A stretch of 64,000 nt of DNA. Source: Erinaceus europaeus. Lineage: Eukaryota > Chordata > Mammalia > Eulipotyphla > Erinaceidae. Below are positions 1-9,745 of this stretch, one piece after another. The first letter of the stretch is position 1. Each line of letters opens with the position of its first letter. A model generated the notes under the pieces. It saw only the letters and a list, made by a program, of their open reading frames with translations. It had not been told where the DNA came from and searched no databases. Position numbers and translations under genes: made by a program. The DNA is taken from positions 74,047,174 to 74,111,173 of the forward strand of contig NC_080179.1 of assembly GCF_950295315.1 (NCBI RefSeq), written 5' to 3'.

Positions 1-139
1 CCAGAGCATCACCCTGACACACACAATGCAGGGGATCAAACATGGGATTTCATGCTTTAGAGTTCAGTGCTTCATCTACCTTTTGGGGCTTTTGTTTTTT
101 AATATTTATTTTAGATAGTGACAGAGATATTGAAAAGGA

Positions 140-415
140 AGGAGTGGGTCAAATGTAGGTGGCACAAAGCGCAGGGACCGGCGGAAGGATCCCGGTTCGA
201 GCTCCCGGCTCCCCACCTGCAGGGGCGTCGCTTCCCAGGCGGTGAAGCAGGTCTGCAGGCGTCTGTCTTTCTCTCCCCCGCTCTGTCTCCCCCATCTCTC
301 TCCATGTCTCTCTGTCCTATCCAACAAAGGATGACATCAATAACAACAATAACTACAACAATAAAACAACAAGGGCCACAAAAGGGAATAAATAAATAAA
401 TATTAAAAAAAGAAA
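140..415 (+). mobile_element. SINE-A (tRNA-derived)
   Basis: B-box-like CCCGGTTCGAGCTCCC, the CACCTGCAGG block, CT-rich body ending TCCTATCCAACAA and an A-rich tail. The first bases of the tRNA-like head are degraded. Confidence 0.85.
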
Positions 416-1182
416 CCTTAAAAAGTTAAAAAAAAAAAAAAGAAATTGAAAGGGAAAGGAGAGACAGAAAGGGGAGTAGAGAGAGAGTATGAGAGAGAGA
501 GAACTGCAGCACCATTTAACTGCTTGTGAAGGTTCCCCCTGTAGGTGGGGACCAGAGGCTTTAACTCAGGTCCTTGTGCACTGTAATCTGTGTCACCTCC
601 TGGTCCCTGCCTTACCTACTAGGCCACCTCCTGAGCTTCTCCAATGGACATTTATTTTTCTAGACAGAGGATGAGAGACAAAGAGGGAGCAAAGAGAGAC
701 ACCACAACATTGCCCTCCCCCATTTGTAAAATGGCCTCTTTGCATGATGCTTCTGAATTGTGGCTGGGGAACTAGAATCCAGGTCCTCAAACATGGTTAA
801 GTATGTGGTCTCTCAGGTGAGCTATCTTTTCAGAGGACTGTGAGCTATCTTTTCAGAGGCTTGAACCATGGTCACTACAACGTCTATACTAGTCTCCTGT
901 TGTCTGAAGTAAAATGGTTCATTTAAAGCATGAAAAGTTAGAGAAAGCTTTCTGTAAATTATCTTTATTTACTGGATAGAGACAGTTATAAATGGAGATG
1001 GAAGCTGGTGATAGAGTGGGAGAGGGACAGAGAGACACCTGCAACACTGCTTCACCACTTGCAAAGCTTTCCCTTTGTCTGAGGACTCGAACCCGAGGGC
1101 TTGAACCCCTGTCCTGGAGCATTGGAATGTGTGTGCTCAATCAGGCGTGCTACAACTCCCTGCAACTCTCTTAAAATTTTTT

Positions 1183-1488
1183 CTTGCCTCCAGGGTTATT
1201 GCTGGGCTCGGTGCCTGCACCATGAATCCACTGCTCCTGGAGGACATTTTTCCCCCTTTTGTTGCCCTTGTTGTAGCCTTGTTGTTGGATAGGACAGAGA
1301 GAAATGGAGAGAGGAGGGAAAGACAGAGAGGGGGAGAGAAAGACAGACACCTGCAGACCTGCTTCACCGCCTGGGAAGCGACTCCCCTGCAGGTGGGGAG
1401 CCGGGGCTCGAACCAGGATCCTTATGCTGGTCCTTGTGCTTTGTGCCACCTGCGCTTAACCCGCTGCGCTACCGCCCCACCTCCTGTT
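1183..1488 (-). mobile_element. SINE-A, long form with 3' hairpin module
   Basis: Antisense copy starting GCCTCCAGGG (3' module), then the GA-rich body, GCTCGAACCAGG and the tRNA-like head ending CTGCGCTACCGCC. Family B was later inserted at its 5' end. Confidence 0.85.
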
Positions 1489-1490
1489 TT

Positions 1491-1736
1491 TTTTTTTAAA
1501 TTTTTTTTATTTTTATTATTTTTTTATTAAAGAAAGGATTAATTAACAAAACCATAGGGTAGGAGGGGTACAACTCCACACAATTCCCGCCACCCAATCT
1601 CCATAACCCACCCCCTCCCTGATAGCTTTCCCATTCTCTATCTCTCTGGGAGCATGGACCCCGGGTCATTGAGGGTTGCAGAAGGTAGAAGGTCTGGCTT
1701 CTGTAATTGCTTCCTCGCTGAACATGGGCGTTGACT
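1491..1736 (-). mobile_element. Family B LINE-like retroposon with 15-bp TSD
   Basis: Flanked by a perfect direct repeat CCCACCTCCTGTTTT (1476-1490, 1737-1751). T-rich left end means a poly-A tail on the minus strand. Same sequence family as 16800-17170 and 48946-49204. Confidence 0.85.
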
Positions 1737-1751
1737 CCCACCTCCTGTTTT

Positions 1752-1960
1752 TAAAAAAATTTAATAAAATATAAAAAAAATACTGACAAGACCATATGAA
1801 AAGAGGGGTACAGTTCCACACAATTTCCACCACCAAAGGTCTGTATCCTACCTTCTCCCTGAAAGTTTTCCTATTCTTGATCTCTCAGGGAGCATGAACC
1901 CTGAGGCATTATGGGGTGCAGAAGGTGGAAGGTCTGGCTTCTGTAAGTGCTTCTCTGCTA
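1752..1960 (-). mobile_element. Family B LINE-like fragment
   Basis: Second copy of the family in a row, with T/A-rich left end, GAGGGGTACAGTTCC and the GGAGCATGAACCC block, cut off at the SINE that follows. Confidence 0.75.
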
Positions 1961-1965
1961 TTTTT

Positions 1966-2285
1966 TTTTCCCTCCAGGGTTATTGCTGGGCGCGGTGCCT
2001 GCACCACGAATCCATTGCTCCTGGAGGCCATTTCCCCCCCTTTTGTTGCCCTTGTTGTTGTATCCTTGTTGTGGTTATTATTATTGCCATTGTTGATGTT
2101 GTTCGTTGTTGGATAGGACAGAGAGAAATGGAGAGAGGAGGGGAAGACAGAAAGGGGGAGAGAAAGACAGACACTTGCAGCCTGCTTCACCGCCTGTGAA
2201 GCGACTCCCCTGCAGGTGGGGAGTCCGGGGGCTCGAACCGGGATCCTTATGCCGGTCCTTGAGCTTTGTGCCACCTCCCAGGTTG
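1966..2285 (-). mobile_element. SINE-A, long form
   Basis: Antisense: CCTCCAGGGTTATTGCTGGG module, TTGTTGCCCTTGTTG tract, GGATAGGACAGAGAG body, GGCTCGAACCGGGATCC B box. Confidence 0.9.
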
Positions 2286-2659
2286 CCACAATAAACAAAT
2301 TACAAGTAAAGACTGGCTGGGATTTGTATCTTCTCCATATTTAGTATTCTTATGAGTTTCCAGATAAACGTGAGTCTTTCGTGCCGTTGTGTGTAACCAG
2401 CTTTATGTATAAATGGTAAAACACCATCTGGAAAGGCAAACGGCTGTTTGAAGTCTATGGCAAAAGCACCAGATGGTAGCTTACAAGACTCTTGTTCCTA
2501 AAAGCCCTGATTTAAAATGTCCTGGTGCTGGGGCGACTGCACGAACTGTAGCCAAGTAGACTCTCATACCCAAGGTGCCAGAGGCCCTAGATTCAACCCC
2601 CAGCACAAGCATAACCTGGAGCCCAGCAGTGCACGAATGAAAATAAATAAAGTAAAACT

Positions 2660-2805
2660 TGGGGCCCAGGAGGTGGTGTAGCGGATAAAGCATTGGACTC
2701 TCAGGCATGGGGTCCTGAGTGTGATCCCTGGCGTCACATGTGTCAGAGTGATGCTCTGCTGTTCTCTCTCATAAATAAATAAATAAGTAAATAAATAAAA
2801 TCCTC
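2660..2805 (+). mobile_element. SINE-D
   Basis: Head GGAGGTGGTGTAGCGGATAA, B-box-like GTGTGATCCCTGG, CTCTCTCATAAATAAATAA tail. Confidence 0.75.
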
Positions 2806-2854
2806 TAAAAACAGAATCCACAAATATGATGCGGGCAGGGGAGACCATCAAAAG

Positions 2855-2898
2855 TTGGGGCCAGGCGGTAGCATCGTGGGTTAAGTGCACATGGCACA
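2855..2898 (+). mobile_element. Tail-less insertion of a SINE/tRNA 5' half
   Basis: Only the first 40 or so bases of the SINE head (GGGGCCAGGCGGTAGC through GTGCACATGGCACA) are present, without B box, body or A-tail, between direct repeats ATCAAAAG at 2847-2854 and 2899-2906. Confidence 0.6.
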
Positions 2899-3199
2899 AT
2901 CAAAAGCTACTAACACAAAACCCCCTCAGAAATGAAACTGAAAATACTCTTTCATTTCTCACATTCTTTTTGTTTTCGCAGAAAGGGACAGATAACCCCA
3001 CAGTCAGCTGTGGATGTCCTCAAGCATAGTGTAGACAGTATTTGTCCAGTGCGAGTGTTTCTAGCCTTTCTCTAGTGTTTTCAGCGAAGCGTTGTTTGTA
3101 CCCCAAATCGGCATGAAGTGCCCAGAATCCTAGGTTTAATGCTTGGTACTGATGCATGTCGGAACTGAGCAGCGCTCTGGCTGTCTCTGGCATGAAAAT

Positions 3200-3440
3200 A
3201 AGTAATTTCCCCCCCTTTTGTTATCCTTGTTGTTGTAGCCTTGTTGCGGTTATTATTGTTATTATAAGTAATTTTCCCCCCTTTGGTTATCCTTGTTGTT
3301 GTAGCCTTGTTGTGGTTATTATTGTTATTGTAGATGTGGTTTTTTTGTTGTTAGATAGGACAGAGAGAAATGGAGAGAGGAGGGGAAGACAGAGAGGGGG
3401 AGAGAAAGACAGACAAGATAGAAAGATAGAAAGATAGGGA
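3200..3440 (-). mobile_element. 5'-truncated SINE-A with internal 66-bp duplication
   Basis: Antisense 3' region (TTTTGTTATCCTTGTTGTTG) occurs twice, at 3201-3266 and 3267-3330, followed by the GACAGAGAGAAATGG body; the tRNA head is missing. Confidence 0.75.
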
Positions 3441-3574
3441 ATAAATACTAAAAAAAAAGAAAGACACAGAGAGGATTTGGTATTTATTTCTGCTTGGGTA
3501 AAATGATCTGCTTAGTCGTACATGCTAACACAATATACACATATTAAAAATAAACAATTTCATTAGTAATAATA

Positions 3575-3787
3575 ACTATTAGCCGGCACGAGGTGTCCGC
3601 TGCTCCTGGAGGCCATTTTCTCCGTTTACTGATAGGACAGAGAGAAACAGAGAGAGAGAAAGCTAGGTTCTTGCAGACCAGCTTCACCACAGTGGAGTGA
3701 CTCATACGCCACTGCAGGTGGGGAGCTAGGGACTCGAACCGGGGTCCTCCACGCACGTTTACCCCGCCGCGCTACCGCCCTGCTGCC
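3575..3787 (-). mobile_element. SINE-A at the upstream edge of the CpG island
   Basis: TGCTCCTGGAGGCCATTTTC, GACAGAGAGAAAC, GGACTCGAACCGGGG and a CpG-rich head CCGCCGCGCTACCGCC. It directly abuts promoter-like sequence. Confidence 0.8.
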
Positions 3788-3849
3788 AAACCCCCGCTGG
3801 AGACTTCCGGCCGCCCCGGCAGCCATCGGCTCTCCCCGCCCACCCGTGG

Positions 3850-4136
3850 GCGGAGTCAGCGGGGAGGCGGGGCACAGCGCGTCTAAGATGGCGTCGGGTG
3901 ACGCTCTGGGCCGCCGCCGCGGCTGAGACTCGGTAGTCGGAAGTCCTCCGCTGCTCGGCTGCCGGAAGCGGAAGTAGACGAGCGGCCGCTCGCCGGGCTG
4001 TTCCCTTGCGAGGCCCGCGAGGGAGCCGAGCCGCGGCACAGGCGCGTGTCCGCTTCTCACTGGCGCAACCGTCGCCGCCCCGCCCCGCCCCGGCGTCGTC
4101 GCAGGCGTCGCGGTGGAGCGAGCGCGCCCGGCCGGG
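3850..4136 (+). other. UGGT1: Candidate UGGT1 exon 1 (5' UTR), boundaries uncertain
   Basis: Exon 2 begins with two bases that complete a Gly codon in the known human arrangement, so an upstream exon is required. The best location is the CpG island; a possible donor is GGG|GTAGGA with GT at 4137-4138. The island contains only one ATG (3888), which opens a 12-codon frame closed by TGA. No sequence resembling the human 24-residue upstream extension was recognised, so here exon 1 may be non-coding with translation starting in exon 2. Both ends are inference. Confidence 0.4.
3888..3926 (+). other. Short upstream ORF (12 codons) in putative UGGT1 leader
   Basis: ATG followed by 11 sense codons and TGA (peptide MASGDALGRRRG). 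The ATG sits inside the YY1-like motif AAGATGGCG, a place where many mammalian promoters start transcription, so it may lie at or before the cap site and not be translated. If included in the mRNA it would be a short upstream frame ahead of the exon-2 Met. Confidence 0.35.
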
Positions 4137-4386
4137 GTAGGAGCGCTGGGGGGGGGACGGGGGGACGCCAGCCGGAGGCGGGTGCCAGCTACCCCCGGGG
4201 CTGCGTGCGGCGGACTCAGTTTCCCCGGGGCGTCCCGGCTCGCCCGCCGCCCCCGCCGGGTGCCGGTGTCGGCGTCTCCGGGGCGACCGCGCGCTCCCTG
4301 CCGGGCCCCCGCCCCCGGGGACGGGCCGCACCCCGACGGGCGCCCGCACCTCCGCCGGCGGGTCGCACGACTCCGTCCTGGTCCGC

Positions 4387-4450
4387 GATTATTATTACTT
4401 GTTATTGTTCAGCACCGAACCCGGGACCTTGGTGCTCGAGGCATCAGAGG
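4387..4450 (-). mobile_element. Degraded SINE-C fragment inside CpG island
   Basis: CGAACCCGGGACCTTGGTGC followed by TCGAGGCAT matches the SINE-C antisense B-box region (GATTGAACCTGGGACCTTTG, CTCAGGCAT) but with extra CpGs. Confidence 0.45.
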
Positions 4451-4457
4451 CGCGCGC

Positions 4458-4462
<5 letters not shown>

Positions 4463-4489
<27 letters not shown>

Positions 4490-4492
4490 GGC
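4463..4492 (+). repeat. (GGC)10 trinucleotide repeat
   Basis: Ten uninterrupted GGC units, preceded by a CG dinucleotide run, near the 3' edge of the UGGT1 CpG island. Confidence 0.95.
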
Positions 4493-4661
4493 ACAAGTGT
4501 CCGTCGTGCTGTCTCCCCGCCAGGACGGAGTCCGCGCGCAGCGCCGTCGCTGTTTTGTTGTTGTTTGTTGGTTTGTTTTCTCGTCTCACTTTGCAGCTGC
4601 TCGGGCACCTGGGGGCAGCTTACACTGCGCAGGGCCTCTCGGTTCTGCTGCGCATCTTTCC

Positions 4662-4725
4662 CCTTCCTTCCTTCCTTCCTTCCTTCCTCCCTTCCTCCCT
4701 TCCTTCCTTCCTTCCTTCCTTCCTG
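4662..4725 (+). repeat. (TTCC)n pyrimidine tetranucleotide tract
   Basis: CTTC/TTCC units with a few CCTCCC interruptions; one strand is all pyrimidine. Confidence 0.9.
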
Positions 4726-4769
4726 TCTTCTTCTTTTCTTTTTGTTTTCCCTCCTCGATTTGAGAGCTG

Positions 4770-4771
<2 letters not shown>

Positions 4772-4824
<53 letters not shown>

Positions 4825-4846
4825 TGTTGTTGTTGTTGTTGTTGTT
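4772..4846 (+). repeat. (AT)n, poly-T and (GTT)n compound microsatellite
   Basis: About 18 AT units, then a run of T, then seven GTT units, all within intron 1 about 300 bp from the (GGC)10. Confidence 0.95.
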
Positions 4847-4941
4847 CCCTTGCAGTCTCAGGTTCCGATGCCTTTTCCACGTTTCACTGTTTTGGAAACA
4901 TTCCGCACGCACTGCATTCCCCCAGGCAGCTGTTTGAAGAC

Positions 4942-5222
4942 ATTTTTTTTTTTTTTAATACTTATTTATTTGTTTATTTATTTGCTTTTGGTTGCCTTTT
5001 GTTGTTGTTGTTGTGGTTATTTTTGATGTCGTTGTTGGAGAGGACAGAGAGAAACGGAGAGAGGAGGGGAAGACAGAGAGAGGGAGAGACAGACAGACAC
5101 CCGCAGACCTGCTTCACCGCCTGGGAAGCGACTCCCCTGCAGGTGGGGAGCCGGGGGCTCGAACCCGGATCCTTAGGCCTAGGCCGGTCCTTGCGCTTGG
5201 CGCCACCTGCGCTCCGCCCGCC
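4942..5222 (-). mobile_element. SINE-A
   Basis: Poly-T left end, GAGAGGACAGAGAGAAACGG body, GGGGGCTCGAACCCGGATCC, head truncated at GCGCCACCTGCGC. Confidence 0.85.
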
Positions 5223-5696
5223 GGCCGCCGCCCGGCCCCCGCTGGCAGCTGCTCTTTCCCAGGCTGGCAGCATTGAAAGACGAGGGGAGTTAGAGTGCCG
5301 AGGGTGCTTGTAAAATGAAGACAGCTTCCAGCAGTAGGCTGGCGGTCCTTCCCTCGGCTTCTCCGGGCCAGCCTCTCGCCTCTCGTCTGCTGCCAGCGGC
5401 GGACTATAAGGTGTAGGGGCATGGTGCGCAGGCTCATTCTCAGTGTATAACATTCCTCCCTTCCCACCTTTCATAGTGCTGTACCTTTTCCCAAGAGTTC
5501 TGCTTTTCATTTAAGTCAGGGTAAGGAAGCCTCTGGGTGATTCATGATGTATAGTGTTTAATTTAATTGCATTTAAAAATATTTATAAGATGGAAATGTT
5601 GACAAGACCATAGGATGAGAGGGGTACAACTCCGCAGAGTTCCCATCACCAGAACTCCGTATCCCATTCCCCCCCCCCCTTGATAGTTTTCCTATT

Positions 5697-6023
5697 CTTT
5701 TTTTTTTTGCCTCCAGGGTTATTGTGCTGGCACTGCGAATCCACTGCTCCTGGAGGCTATTCCCCCCCCCCCCCCCCATTTTGTTGCCCTTGTTGCTTTT
5801 ATTATTGTTAGCATTGTTATTAATGCTGTCGCTGTTGGATAGGACAGAGAGGAATGGAGAGAGGAGGGGAAGACAGAGAGGAGAGACAGACAGACACCTG
5901 CAGACCTGCTTCACCGCCTGTGAAGCGACTCCCCTGCAGGTGGGGAGCCGGGGGCTCGAACCGGGATCCTTATTTGGTCCTTGTGCTTCGCGCCACGTGC
6001 GCTTAGCCCGCTGCACTACCAGC
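5697..6023 (-). mobile_element. SINE-A nested in family B
   Basis: Long form starting GCCTCCAGGG; contains a C17 run in the module region. Family B sequence (TTTTCCTATTC) breaks off before it and resumes (TTTCCTATCCGTTATCCCTC) after it. Confidence 0.85.
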
Positions 6024-6347
6024 TTTCCTATCCGTTATCCCTCTGGGAGTCTGGACTCAGGGTCATTTGTGCAGAAGGTACCAAGGACTCTGCCCCAGGC
6101 CCTTGGACTCCCCTTGGTTGTCATAGTGAAGCTCTGTGCACAGCGCGAATCTTACCTCCTCCGAAGCTGGAGAACCGTGGGAGCGAGGCGGTATCGTGGA
6201 CCTGTACCAGTCAGGCACACGGAGGGCCAGGCTGTGATACTGGTGCTGGCAAGCCTCCCCCTTCCTGCCAGAGCTTCACTGGGGCCTTCAGGCTCACATG
6301 CTGCACTGCGCCAGGAGGACCTGGACTATTTTCCCCCCATACGGAGG

Positions 6348-6379
6348 GCGAGAGGGCGAGAGGGCGAGAGGGCGAGAAA
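6348..6379 (+). repeat. 8-bp tandem repeat (GAGAGGGC)n
   Basis: About four units of GAGAGGGC at the start of an antisense SINE body; probably expansion of the GA-rich SINE region. Confidence 0.8.
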
Positions 6380-7139
6380 GGGACAGAGAGGAAGTGAGAC
6401 AGCACAGCACCACTTCATTGCTCTTGAAGCTCCCCTTTGCATGGCGCCCCATGTGGTGGCTGGGGGCTCGAACCCAGTTCCTTGGGATTGGCAAAGTGTG
6501 CCCCTATCCCGGTAAGCTCAGCTCTGGCCTATAGTGGCGTGCGGTGTTGAAGCTGGGACTTCGCAGCCTCCCTCAGGCTGGAGAATCTTTGCATAACCGT
6601 CGTGCTGTCTGCCCCTGCCCTCCGTTTTCTTTGCCAAGATTTATGCGGTGCGGGGATTCAGTTTAGAGCCTCGCGCCTCATCCACTCTGCCCCTCCGCGG
6701 GCTGCGCGTTTCCGTTTTCCTCTCGGCAGAATAAGACGGTGAGCAGCACTCGCAGCCACTGGGCACTAGCTCCCTCCTCGAACCCCTGCTCACCGGGCGC
6801 CTGGCTGTTCGCTGTGGGCGGATACACGGAGCTGCCCGGGTCACAGGTCACAGAGCTGCTTGTGTGGCCACGCCGTGTCTGGGTAGCACCTGGCCCGGTG
6901 TTTCCTGCTGGGCGGAACCGCCTGGCGACTGCCTGCTGTCCTCAGGGGCCACTCTCATTCCCAAGCCCCTCAGCTCTGTGTGCCTGCGGTTGGCACAGCT
7001 GGGCGGCTGCACACCTGGACTGCGGGAGGGCTGGGCACTGGCGGAGCTGACACACCAGTTCAGGAACTTACTGCCTTGGTGGAGGCTGATTCCCCCCTTC
7101 CGCACAGGGTTTATTTCTCCTGTGTAATTAAAAAAATAT

Positions 7140-7365
7140 ATTGATTCCCTTTTGTTGCCCTGGTTTTTCTTTATTGCTGTAGTTATTATTGATGTCATTG
7201 TTGTTGGATAGGACAGAGAGAAATGGACAGAGGGACAGAGGAGGGGACGACAGAGGGGGAGAGAAAGACAGACACCTGGAGACCTGCTTGAACCGGGATC
7301 CTTATGTCTGTCCTTGTGCTTCACTTTTTTGTGCACTTAACCTGCTGCGCTACCGCCCGGCTCCC
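7140..7365 (-). mobile_element. SINE-A with internal deletion
   Basis: The segment between GACCTGCTT and GAACCGGGATCC, which normally carries the CACCTGCAGG block, is missing; the head TTAACCTGCTGCGCTACCGC is intact. Confidence 0.8.
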
Positions 7366-7549
7366 AATTTTTTAAAAGTTTTTATTTGTTGACATGAGAG
7401 AAGAGAGAACCATTCCGTCACTCTGGTACCTGCAGTGCTGGGGATGGAGTTTAGGGCCTCATACTTCCAGGTCCAGCATACTAGCCACTGTGCCACCCAC
7501 CTCCTGGGCTGTTCATCTGTGTCATTTCGAAGTTGTATAGTAAGGACTG

Positions 7550-7675
7550 AGGGCAGAGAGATAACATAAAGCTCATGTGAACAGACTCACCCCTGAGGCT
7601 CCAAGGTCCCGGTTCAGTCCCCCACACCACCGTAAGCCAGAGCTGAGTAGTGCTGCTCTGGTAAAAAAAAAAAAC
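7550..7675 (+). mobile_element. SINE-C
   Basis: AGAGATAACATAAAG head, GAGGCTCCAAGGTCC, CCGGTTCAGTCCCCC B box, CAGAGCTGAGTAGTGCTGCT, A tail. Confidence 0.8.
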
Positions 7676-7739
7676 AAAAAACTAAAGGCAATATACTATG
7701 CTACATTTTAGAAAGCACTTTTTTGTTCTTTAAAAAATT

Positions 7740-7927
7740 TTTTTAAGTGTTTATTTATTAGAGACAGAAAAATTGAGAGGGGAGGGGGAAATAGAGAGGG
7801 AAAGAAACAGACACCTGCAGCCCTGCTTCACCACTCGGGAAGCTTTCCTGTTGCAGGTGGGGGCTAAGGGCTTGAACTTGGGTCCTTGCACACTGTAATG
7901 TGTAATCAGGTTCGCCACTGCCTGGCC
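7740..7927 (-). mobile_element. SINE-A2
   Basis: ATTAGAGACAGAAAAATTGA, CACCTGCAGCCCTGCTTCAC, GGGTCCTTGCACACTGTAAT, ending GCCACTGCCTGGCCCC. Confidence 0.85.
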
Positions 7928-8709
7928 CCTACGGACAGCATTTGCTCCTTAAGACAACAATCAGTCCTGCTGTAGGGCTTGGCCTTCTACAGCGGGATGC
8001 TCCTTTGCTTTTTTAAAGCTGCACTGCTGGCCCTGGGGGACAAGACACTGTTGTTCCTACTCAGAGCAGTTACTAGAAAGCGTGTTTGTGATGAAACTGC
8101 TAGTAAGTAACAAACTCAGGAATCCATCTCAGGTTCTTCACTGTGTAAGTTTTTCTTTTTTCAATAACCATTTTTAGCAGCGCAGCCTGGGAGGTGGTAC
8201 AGTCAAAGCATGAAGTCCTGAGTTTAGCCCTTGTTGTCTCATGTACTGGAATGATGCTCTGGTCCTCTTCCCTCCTACTCTCATTTATAAATAATAAAGA
8301 CACAGCCCTGTTTGTCGTGTCACAGAGCAGGTTTCTGAGTGCCATCCCGTAGGGAAAGGTGTCTGAATAGTCTTGAGACGTCTTGACCGTTGTATGTGAA
8401 GATTTGGGTCTTGGTTTGCTCCTCTGCAGGCAATGCCAGAGGCTTTTGGCAAGATCTAAAAGGGACCTACCTCCGCCTCTCTCTCTCCCCACAGCGAGCT
8501 GGGAAGCACTGCTTAGAAACTCACTGTCAAAGGCCTCATTTGGTCTGGCAGTTGCTTGCTGCAAATGTTGATTTCTAAACATGCTTATTTGTAAATGTGA
8601 CACTCATCTTACTTTTGTTTTGCTTCCAAAGACTCTGATAGGTCCCTTAACTTAAAATCTTCCTAAAGCAACTCCCCAATATGGGTATAATTAATTTATC
8701 ATGCTTTGG

Positions 8710-9087
8710 GTTTTTAAAAATTTATTTATTTATTCATTCATTCATTTATTTTTTTGCCTCCAGGGTTGTTGCTGGGGCTCGGTGCACCAATCCACTGCTC
8801 CTGGAGGCAATTTCTCCCCCTTTTGTTGCCCATGTTATTTTATTGTTGTTGTAGTTATTATTATTATTGTTGATGATGTCGTCATTGTTGAATAGGACAG
8901 AGAGAAATGGAGAGAGGAGGGGAAGACAGAGGGGGAGAGAAAGACAGACACCTGCAGACCTGCTTCACCGCCTGTGAAGTGACTCCCCTGCAGGTGGGGA
9001 GCCAGGGGCTCGAACCGGGATCCTTACGCCGGTGCTTGCGCTTCACGTCATGTGCGCTTAACCCGCTGCGCTACTGCCCAGCCCCTG
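8710..9087 (-). mobile_element. SINE-A, long form
   Basis: GCCTCCAGGGTTGTTGCTGG module, GACAGAGAGAAATGGAGAG body, GGGGCTCGAACCGGGATCC, head CCCGCTGCGCTACTGCCC. Confidence 0.9.
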
Positions 9088-9099
9088 GCTTTTAAGTTT

Positions 9100-9313
9100 T
9101 TTTCTTTTTTCAATTTTATTTATTTATCATTGGATAGGGACAGAGAGAAACTGAGACGGGAGGGAGAAAGAGATGGAGAGAGATAGACACATGTAGCCCT
9201 GCTTCATCACTCATGAAACTTCCGTCTGCAGGTGGGGATCAGGGGCTTTGAACTGGAGTCCTTGTGCACTGTAATGTGAGTGTTTAACCAGGTGTGACAC
9301 CACCTTGTCCCTT
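9100..9313 (-). mobile_element. SINE-A2
   Basis: TATCATTGGATAGGGACAGA, CTGCAGGTGGGGATCAGGGG, GTGCACTGTAATGTGAGTG, ACACCACCTTGTCCC. Confidence 0.85.
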
Positions 9314-9559
9314 TTAATTTTTTTATTAGTGACTTAATGATGAACAAGATTGTAAAATAATGGGTACAACCCAACAGAGTTCCCAACACCAGAGTTCAGT
9401 GTCCCATACCCCTGTATAGAAAGCTTCTCGAATCAGAATGTCGTCCGAGTATGCTTCCTCTGGGATTTGCAGGGGAGGTTCTTTCCATTTCTCCTCCCCC
9501 CTTTTTTTGCAGGGTCTGATTAGCCTTGGTGTTCTTTGCCTTGTACAACAGTTCCTGTG

Positions 9560-9745
9560 TCTCCTCTTATTTATTTATTTAAAGATTTTATTTATCTGTG
9601 CGAAAGATAGGAGGAGAGAGAAAACCAGATATCACTCTGGCACGTGTGCTGCCGGGGATCGAACTCGGGACCTCAGGCTTGCGAGTCCAAAGCTACACCA
9701 CACCACTACACCACTACACCACCTACACCACCTACACCACCTCCT
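9560..9745 (-). mobile_element. SINE-D with tandem ACACCACCT expansion
   Basis: GAGAGAGAAAACCAG, GGGGATCGAACTCGGGACCT; the head then contains several CACCACTA/CACCACCTA repeats before CCTCCTGG. Confidence 0.75.

Larger units (their letters stand above)
1..3786. other. Upstream region: repeats, no gene recognised
   Basis: In order: SINE-A + (about 140-415), SINE-A2 - (430-608), SINE-A2-like - (650-832), SINE-A2 - (955-1155), SINE-A - (1183-1488), family B - (1491-1736), family B - (1752-1960), SINE-A - (1966-2285), SINE-C/D-like + (2520-2655), SINE-D + (2660-2805), a tail-less SINE head (2855-2898), partial SINE-A - (3200-3440) and SINE-A - (3575-3787). The gaps at 2290-2515 and 2910-3195 show nothing I recognise. 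Confidence 0.7.
3790..4500 (+). promoter_or_regulatory. UGGT1: CpG-island promoter of UGGT1 (TATA-less)
   Basis: A roughly 700-bp block of very high G+C and dense CpG stands out from the AT-rich surroundings and lies about 6.1 kb upstream of the first recognisable coding exon. It holds ETS-like sites (TCGGAAGT at 3937, CCGGAAG at 3962, GCGGAAGT at 3968), a YY1-like AAGATGGCG at 3885 and stacked GC boxes (about 4075-4092). No TATA box is seen. This is the usual architecture of a housekeeping promoter, and UGGT1 is broadly expressed. The exact start sites cannot be read from sequence. Its upstream edge abuts a SINE ending near 3787. Confidence 0.85.

Noticed and set aside
4046..5026. Long open frame (326 codons) across the CpG island
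   Set aside because: The frame depends on stop-poor GC-rich and simple-repeat sequence, has no in-frame ATG in the island, and translates to arginine, proline, poly-Ser and Tyr-Ile runs. No gene resemblance.
6640..7050. Second CpG-rich area as an alternative UGGT1 first exon
   Set aside because: CpG density is lower than at 3790-4500, much of 6515-6700 resembles SINE-C/D, and no coding match or clear promoter motif cluster was seen; a cryptic donor GACG|GTGAGC near 6736 alone is not enough.
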